Below the pieces are notes generated by a model. It was given only the letters and a program-made list of their open reading frames with translations. It searched no databases and was not told where the DNA came from. Shown piece by piece: positions 59,761 to 64,000 of a DNA stretch of 64,000 nt. Every line of letters starts with the position of its first letter. Position 1 is the stretch's first letter. Location of the stretch: NCBI GenBank assembly GCA_032622095.1, contig CP136063.1, forward strand, positions 83,493,980 to 83,557,979, given 5' to 3'. Source of the stretch: Siphonodentalium dalli. Taxonomy: Eukaryota; Mollusca; Scaphopoda; Gadilida; Siphonodentaliidae. The translations under genes were made by a program, and so were the position numbers.

Positions 59761-61560
59761 TCCACAGGATAGATCCCGGAGATTTATTAACAAATCTCAA
59801 TTTGTTAATGACTCCAGTAAGGAACATTGTATAAATGGAAATGCTACAGTGTCAGATATTATTGTTTCAGTTTACAATACTAAGGCTCTTGTTGATACAG
59901 GTTCGACTTGCTCCACAATTTGCGAGCAATTTTACAGCACTTTCTTGAAACATATTCCTTTGCAGCCCTTGTCTGTTATAATTAATATAGAGTGTGCTGA
60001 TGGCAAGAAACTTCCTTATCTTGGATACATTCAGTGTCCTGTTACAGTTCCTTCTTTAGGACAAGATTCCAGTAAAGAGTTCATTTTTCTTGTAGTGCCA
60101 AACAGTTCTTATAACATGTCAGTGCCAGTTTTGCTAGGAATTAATATCCTTTCAGAATTCATGCAGTTGTGCAAAGATGCACATGGTAACAAGTTTTTAC
60201 AGAATGCAAACTTGTCATCATCTTGGTTTATGACATTCAGATGCATGATTTCTAGGGAGAAGGAACTTGCTAAACACAACTTTGTTCTAGGTCATGTAAA
60301 GTCTGCTGAGAATACTCATGTTATTCTCCATCCTAATACTAAGAAAGTTGTTACTGATTTTATTGATCATAAGATTCCTTACCAACCCACATGTGCTATT
60401 TTGCAGCCTCTCCCAGATGATGAGCGGTTCAACGTTTTAGAGATAGGTCCATATATTGTGAAATATGATTTCAAGAGCACTGATACTGTTGATGTTCACT
60501 TGTCAAATATTTCTTCTAGGATTATTAGTATAGCACCTAACTCTGTTATTTGTCAGGTACAGCCAGTCTCTGTTGAGCAAGATATTGAAACCTCCCCAGG
60601 TTCAGAGACTACCTCTTCATTTCTTGATAAAATTACTATTGATGTTTCTTCTCTTGATGATGTAAAGGATATATCTGTTGCAATGAATCTCATCAAAGAG
60701 TTTTCAGATGTTTTTTCACAGCATGATCTTGACTTAGGTTTTTACAGTGCAGTTAAGCATAGGATCGACATGTATGATTCTACATCTTTCAAGGATCGTC
60801 CGAGACGTTTACCTCCAAGCATGATTGATGAAGTGAGAAATCATCTTCACCAGTTGTTAGCTGCCGGCATTATACGCCTATCTCACAGTCCATATTCTTC
60901 TAATGTTGTTTTAGTTAGGAAGAAGGGTTCAAATGACCTTCATATGTGTACAGATTTTAGAATTTTAAATAAACGCACTATTCCAGATAATTATGCACCC
61001 CCTAGGCCTGAAGACCTTTTTGATTACTTAGCAGGTGCCAAGTACTACTCAGTTCTCGACCTCAAATATGGTTTTCATCAATTGGAGATTGCAGAGGAAC
61101 ACAAGGAGAGAACAGCTTTTACTGTTGGAGGTCTAGGTTTTTTTGAATATAATAGACTTGCATTTGGTTTGAACAATAGTCCGTCTAGCTTTCAGAGAAT
61201 GATGGAAGACTGCCTCGATGGTCTTAACAGGAATATATGTAATATTTATGTTGATGACGTCATTGTTTGGTCAAAATCTGTTCCGGAGATGTTGGAGCGA
61301 CTCAGACTTGTTTTTGACAGGCTCAGAGAATGCGGTTTGAAACTGGCCCCAGCAAATTGTAAATGTTTCATGCGCCATGTCTCATATGTAGGCCATGTAG
61401 TTTCAGAGAAAGGTATTGAGACGGATCCTGCGAAAGTTGACAAAATTGTCAACTGGCCAGTTCCCAAGAACTCTGATCAATTGCAATCATTTCTTGGCTT
61501 TGCAGGGTACTACAGAAAATATTGTCCAATTGTTTCCAGGATTGCTAAGCCCTTGATTTA
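59690..61560 (+). CDS. pol: Ty3/gypsy protease and reverse transcriptase
   Basis: The frame holds an aspartic protease with the active site VDTGS (Asp codon 59894-59896; residues 68-72), which cleaves the polyprotein, then a linker of about 270 residues, then reverse transcriptase: RPRRLPPSMIDEV, GIIRLSHSPYSSNVVLVRKK, FRILNKRTIPDNY, YYSVLDLKYGFHQLE, the FGLNNSPSSFQRMM block and the catalytic YVDD (61247-61258, residues 520-523), then thumb and connection (FLGFAGYYRKYCP). All expected catalytic residues are present. The frame is unbroken until about 61555, where one base appears to be lost; the next part is in another frame. Upstream it is continuous with the zinc knuckle. Confidence 0.9.
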
Positions 61561-62090
61561 CTTCCCCCTACAAATACAAAGAAGCCAAAGAACAAGGTTA
61601 AATCCTCTTTTACAGGGAAATGGAAATGGGAGCATGCGCAGCAGTCTGCATTTGATACTTTGAAAGATCGTCTTTCTAATCCCCCCATTTTAGGTTACCC
61701 CGATTACAGCAGGCCCTTTGAAGTCCATACTGATGCGTCCCGCCATGGTTTAGGTTCTGTCCTTTACCAAGAGGAGGATGGCGTAAAGAGAGTTATTGCT
61801 TATGGCAGCCGAGGAACCACAGCAGCAGAACAGAATTATCCGGCACATAAGTTAGAATTTTTAGCTTTAAAGTGGGCAGTTACAGAAAAGTTTTAAGACT
61901 ATTTATATGGTAATTATTTTGTAGTGTATACTGATAACAATCCTTTAACATATGTTTTAACTTCAGCCAAATTAGATGCTACTGGACAGAGATGGTTATC
62001 AGCCTTAGTTTCTTTTAAATTTGATATTGTTTACAGACCCGGTAAATCTAATACCGATGCAGATGCCTTATCTAGGCTGGATACACCATC
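61556..62090 (+). pseudogene. pol: Ty3/gypsy RNase H, interrupted by TAA
   Basis: RNase H removes the RNA strand during reverse transcription. The frame resumes after the shift at about 61555 with a lysine-rich linker and LKDRLSNPPILGYPDYS. The catalytic residues are in FEVHTDASRHGLG (Asp), AHKLEFLALKWAV (Glu) and YTDNNPLTY (Asp), with the final Asp in SNTDADALSRL. A TAA at 61894-61896 replaces a codon between the second and third of these, in the same frame; a single substitution accounts for it. Confidence 0.85.
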
Positions 62091-63297
62091 TTCCAATATG
62101 ATTACAAATGATTCAGTTCAAGTTATTTGTAATTCATTACAGGCTCAGCAACCTTTTGTTGAAAGTTTATGTTGCAGCACTGATGTTTTAAATTCTGTTC
62201 AAGATGATGTAGGTCATGATCTTGATGAAATGAATTATAAGGATTGGAGAAGATTGCAGGAAAGAGATGATGTATTGTCCGTATGGTTGTCAGCCGTGAG
62301 AAGAAATAGTTGCCCAAAGAGAAAGTCCCTTCCCCCTTCTAAACTTCATTCAACATTTTTACGACACTTTTCTAAGCTTAGGTTGCAGTGCGGAGTTCTT
62401 TATAGAGAGTCCACTTTTAATGGTAAAACCACCACTCAGCTTGTTTTACCACATTCACAGATTTCGTTTGTTCTAAAATCATTACATAATGATATAGGAC
62501 ATCCAGGTCATGACAGAACAGTTTCACTTGTGAATGAAAGGTTTTATTTTCCATGTATCGACAGTGCTGTCGATGATTGGATAAAACATTGTCATAGATG
62601 TATTCGAGTGAAAACTAATCCGAATTTCAGAGCCCCTTTAGTATCCATCACTACTTCTCAACCTCTTGAACTTGTTTGTATTGATTTTCTTACTCTTGAT
62701 TGTTCTAAAGGTGGTTACCAATATGTTCTTGTTATGACAGATCATTTTACTAAATATGCACAGGCTTATCCTACAAGGAACATGACTGCAAAGACTACTG
62801 CTGATGTATTGTTGAACAATTTCTTTATTCATTATGGTTATCCTCAACGTATCCATAATGATCAAGGTGCTAATTTTGAATCTCAACTTATTTCTGAACT
62901 TTGTCAGCTTTGCAGCATCAACAAGTCCCGAACTACTCCTTATCATCCGATGGGGAATGGTGTTACAGAGCGATTTAATCGCACACTTATCGGTATGTTA
63001 GGTACTCTTAATCCTGACCAGAAACATGACTGGAAATCACATATAGGTCCGTTTGTTCATGCTTACAATTGTACTAGGCATGAAACTACTGGTTTTGCTC
63101 CTTTTCAGTTGATGTTCGGAAGAGAACCACGGTTAGCTCTTGATATTTTATTTGGTCTGAATAAACGTGATTCTGATCAAACTTCTTATTGTGATTATGT
63201 TTCAGATCTCAGACAGAGACTTTCTGATTCTTACAGATTAGCATCCAAATCTATGTCTGGTGCTCAGAGTGGAAATGCCAAATATTATAATCGATAG
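61924..63297 (+). CDS. pol: Ty3/gypsy integrase
   Basis: Integrase inserts the element's DNA copy. After the RNase H end the frame shows the zinc-binding HHCC domain (H and H in HNDIGHPGH, C and C in WIKHCHRC, 62489-62604), then the catalytic core with Asp in VCIDFLTLD, Asp in IHNDQGANF and Glu in GVTERFNRTL; I count 35 residues between the last two, the DD35E spacing. The core continues to FMFGREPR-type sequence (LMFGREPRLALD). A TAG at 63295-63297 closes the frame before the C-terminal domain, but the same frame stays open behind it to the window edge, so the stop is a point lesion rather than the natural end. Confidence 0.9.
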   Translation: MYTDNNPLTYVLTSAKLDATGQRWLSALVSFKFDIVYRPGKSNTDADALSRLDTPSSNMITNDSVQVICNSLQAQQPFVESLCCSTDVLNSVQDDVGHDLDEMNYKDWRRLQERDDVLSVWLSAVRRNSCPKRKSLPPSKLHSTFLRHFSKLRLQCGVLYRESTFNGKTTTQLVLPHSQISFVLKSLHNDIGHPGHDRTVSLVNERFYFPCIDSAVDDWIKHCHRCIRVKTNPNFRAPLVSITTSQPLELVCIDFLTLDCSKGGYQYVLVMTDHFTKYAQAYPTRNMTAKTTADVLLNNFFIHYGYPQRIHNDQGANFESQLISELCQLCSINKSRTTPYHPMGNGVTERFNRTLIGMLGTLNPDQKHDWKSHIGPFVHAYNCTRHETTGFAPFQLMFGREPRLALDILFGLNKRDSDQTSYCDYVSDLRQRLSDSYRLASKSMSGAQSGNAKYYNR

Positions 63298-64000
63298 CTT
63301 CGTGGTGCAACTATACATGTAGGTGACAGAGTCTCAGTAAAGACATTAGCTTTCGAAGGCAGACATAAATTGGCAGATAAATATGATTCTGAAGTATACA
63401 CTGTTAAATCCCAACCCAATTCTGACATTCCTGTTTTTAATTTAGAAGATGACAGTGGAAAGCAAAGAACTTTACATAGGAACCACTTGTTGCCTATTGG
63501 TTCTTTACCCTTTGACTTTCCAGATGACGACACAGCCCTTAAATCTCCTCTTGAACAGAGAGATGCTGATGCCCCAATTATAGATCCTCTTATCCCACCT
63601 GTACGACCACCAGAGCCTAAGGTGCGGAAACGTCATATTCCAGGTACTGGTAGTGATACTTCACGTGATGAAGTTCGTGATAACCATATTAATGGTTCAG
63701 ACCATATAGATGGTTCAGATGAAGAGTCAGTGATTTGTTTTGTTCCACAGGGCGTTGCAGGTATAAAATCTGCTCCTAATGCAGTGGACAGTTCAGCTCC
63801 ATCTCGTCGGGGTGACGACTTTCCTGCGAGATTGGAAGCTGGTAGTAATTCTTCTTCCTGTGGTGACGACCACACTCAAATAGATGAGTTCAGGGAAGTT
63901 AGAACTGATGTCGGTGATGACAGTAATGTTCATATTTCAGCTACACAGGATTCGACAGGTCAACTTGAACTTCGTTCCACAGGTGATAGCAATGATGAGG
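63298..64000 (+). pseudogene. pol: Integrase C-terminal domain and long acidic tail, open at right edge
   Basis: Behind the TAG the frame has no stop for 234 codons. The first 60 residues (GDRVSVKTLAFEG and RTLHRNHLLPIG) resemble the GPY/F-type domain found at the end of Ty3 integrases. The remaining about 170 are Asp-, Ser- and Pro-rich with a basic patch (PEPKVRKRHIPGT); I see no chromodomain. The protein and the 3' LTR lie beyond the window. Confidence 0.7.

Overview
The window is eukaryotic, AT-rich, repeat-dense genomic DNA from an invertebrate. Spliced genes, both LINE and Ty3 retrotransposons, many TTAA- and hAT-type miniature transposons and several intergenic satellite families make a marine mollusc, probably a bivalve, the most likely source. 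That assignment is inference: no host marker gene is present. There are no rRNA or tRNA genes, no bacterial operons and no CRISPR array. Almost everything recognisable is mobile or repetitive DNA; I find only one candidate host gene.

Layout. (1) 1-3.3 kb, minus strand: the 5' half of a Maverick/Polinton-type family B DNA polymerase gene, with a clean GT-AG intron and a one-base frameshift near 172. It runs off the left edge before the polymerase palm. (2) 4.4-9.3 kb: low-complexity DNA, a 130-bp repeat, CTTCGGA minisatellites, a 163-bp tandem duplication and a 1.8-kb foldback element. (3) 10.4-11.1 kb: a decayed hAT-like element. (4) 11.66-20.87 kb: a recent direct tandem duplication of a 4.6-kb unit, carrying in each copy a hAT MITE with perfect 8-bp target duplication and the left part of a PIF/Harbinger-like element that closes at 21.59 kb. 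(5) 21.6-23.7 kb: three MITEs side by side, one with two 69-bp hairpins. (6) 24.8-29.6 kb: a three-level nest, in which a TTAA MITE is split by a LINE that is itself split by another copy of the same MITE. (7) 30.3-31.1 kb: a minisatellite. (8) 33.08-42.53 kb: one 9.4-kb satellite array of about 195 copies of a 48-bp unit, with higher-order repeats and three sequence blocks; its very long ORFs are a by-product of the period. (9) 42.8-46.8 kb: two in-phase exons of a putative single-pass membrane protein, whose 3.7-kb intron holds MITEs and a 77-bp repeat. (10) 46.8-51.8 kb: GC-rich foldback repeats, a LINE 3' fragment, a foldback MITE and three adjacent tandem-repeat families. (11) 56.3-64.0 kb: a Ty3/gypsy retrotransposon with putative LTR, long leader, short gag, and protease, reverse transcriptase, RNase H and integrase. 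It is broken by a frameshift and two stops and runs off the right edge.

The genes do not form a pathway. The window reads as a genomic turnover zone: each large element is autonomous in type but visibly inactivated, and nesting gives relative ages (first MITE insertion before LINE before second MITE insertion; hAT MITE before the 4.6-kb duplication). Bases whose content I could not explain are listed as unassigned.
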